Assembly (NCBI GenBank): GCA_009668925.1
Contig: SBEK01000006.1
Span: forward strand, 1-43,306
Direction of reading: 5' to 3'
DNA: 43,306 nucleotides
Source of the DNA: Deltaproteobacteria bacterium
GTDB lineage: Bacteria > Desulfobacterota > Syntrophia > Syntrophales > Smithellaceae
Shown: one piece after another, positions 43,111 through 43,306 of the stretch
How the letters are laid out: each line of letters opens with the position of its first letter
Numbering within the stretch: position 1 is the stretch's first letter
Program-made: the position numbers and the translations under genes
Notes under the pieces: generated by a model
Databases searched by the model: none
What the model was told of the DNA's origin: nothing
The model's input: only the letters and a program-made list of their open reading frames with translations

Positions 43111-43306
43111 ATGGGGCTGAAGGACTATCAAGAGCGGTTGCTGGAACTTCTGGAGCAAATGGAATTAGACATGTCTCATCTGTACAAATTGTTCGCCGAG
43201 AAATTTCCGAAATATGCGGACTTGTGGACTTCATTGTCCGAACAGGAAATTGTGCACGCGAAGTGGGTGAAAGAATTATCAGACATGGCCAAAGACGAAA
43301 AAGTCG
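43111..43306 (+). CDS. Ferritin-like (rubrerythrin-type helical) protein, 5' part only
   Basis: The first 65 residues of a gene that runs off the right edge. The frame shows the ferritin-like pattern of Glu then LYKLFAEKFP, then W-x-x-L and ExxHA (SEQEIVHAKWV), the alternating helix and metal-ligand layout of rubrerythrin-type di-iron proteins. GGGAG lies six bases before the ATG, and a strong promoter lies upstream. In-frame ATG 43096 is an alternative start. Without the second half of the four-helix bundle the exact family remains open. Confidence 0.7.
   Translation, partial: MGLKDYQERLLELLEQMELDMSHLYKLFAEKFPKYADLWTSLSEQEIVHAKWVKELSDMAKDEKV

Noticed and set aside
42998..43234. Minus-strand 78-codon frame at the right edge
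   Set aside because: It covers the promoter and start of the ferritin-like gene on the opposite strand, which has much better signals.

Overview
The window is a gene-dense stretch of a bacterial chromosome with moderate GC, nearly all of it protein coding. Several things point to a Gram-negative bacterium of the former Deltaproteobacteria (Desulfobacterota), possibly a syntrophic or sulfate-reducer-like anaerobe: an outer-membrane RND efflux system, the order cmk-rpsA-sppA-ihfB, a ferredoxin:thioredoxin-reductase-like protein, many predicted Fe-S proteins, and a crotonase-family gene. This assignment is an inference from gene content and order. No rRNA, CRISPR array, insertion sequence, integrase or phage gene was found. 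One tRNA gene (Pro, anticodon TGG) is present.

Layout. Bases 1-2678 (minus strand) carry the start of lepA, adk behind a promoter and a terminator, and an M48 protease with TPR repeats. Bases 2793-7320 (plus) carry cmk, rpsA, sppA, an IHF/HU gene and a crotonase. Bases 7492-8603 (minus) hold a free-standing sigma-region-4 protein and a glutaredoxin/FTR-like redox pair. Bases 8754-13901 (plus) are an operon-like run: psd, pssA, rsmD, coaD, an aminotransferase and a PurF-like protein whose glutaminase site is destroyed; it ends at a strong terminator. Bases 14096-21281 (plus) hold ispG, proS, a RelA/SpoT-type gene, a cell-wall amidase, rph, rdgB and tRNA-Pro, with the tRNA overlapping the end of rdgB.

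The tRNA is followed by a gene-free gap of about 350 bases and then the most accessory-looking part (21.6-31.1 kb). This holds a FadR-type GntR regulator with a large palindrome before it, a complete branched-chain-amino-acid-type ABC transporter with a cysteine (isochorismatase-like) hydrolase inserted among its genes, and a glycerate kinase of the MOFRL type. A CMD/AhpD-like protein and an aryl-alcohol-dehydrogenase-like enzyme follow, divergently transcribed. The transporter block reads as a regulated uptake-and-hydrolysis system for an unknown, perhaps amide-type, substrate.

Bases 31349-37126 (plus) encode a three-part RND efflux pump. Bases 37151-41122 (minus) form one compact set, read in the order rrf2, nadA, metX, metW, ridA, MOSC. 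It joins an Fe-S-type regulator to NAD and methionine biosynthesis, with a degenerate palindrome at the predicted promoter. Bases 41330-42871 (minus) hold a small secreted helical protein and a MltD-like lytic transglycosylase under one strong promoter. The right edge cuts a ferritin-like gene that has its own strong promoter.

The most interesting leads are the PurF-like protein lacking all glutaminase residues, the transporter/hydrolase/glycerate kinase block, the stand-alone sigma-4 protein, the FTR/glutaredoxin pair, and the rrf2-nadA-met-ridA-MOSC operon.
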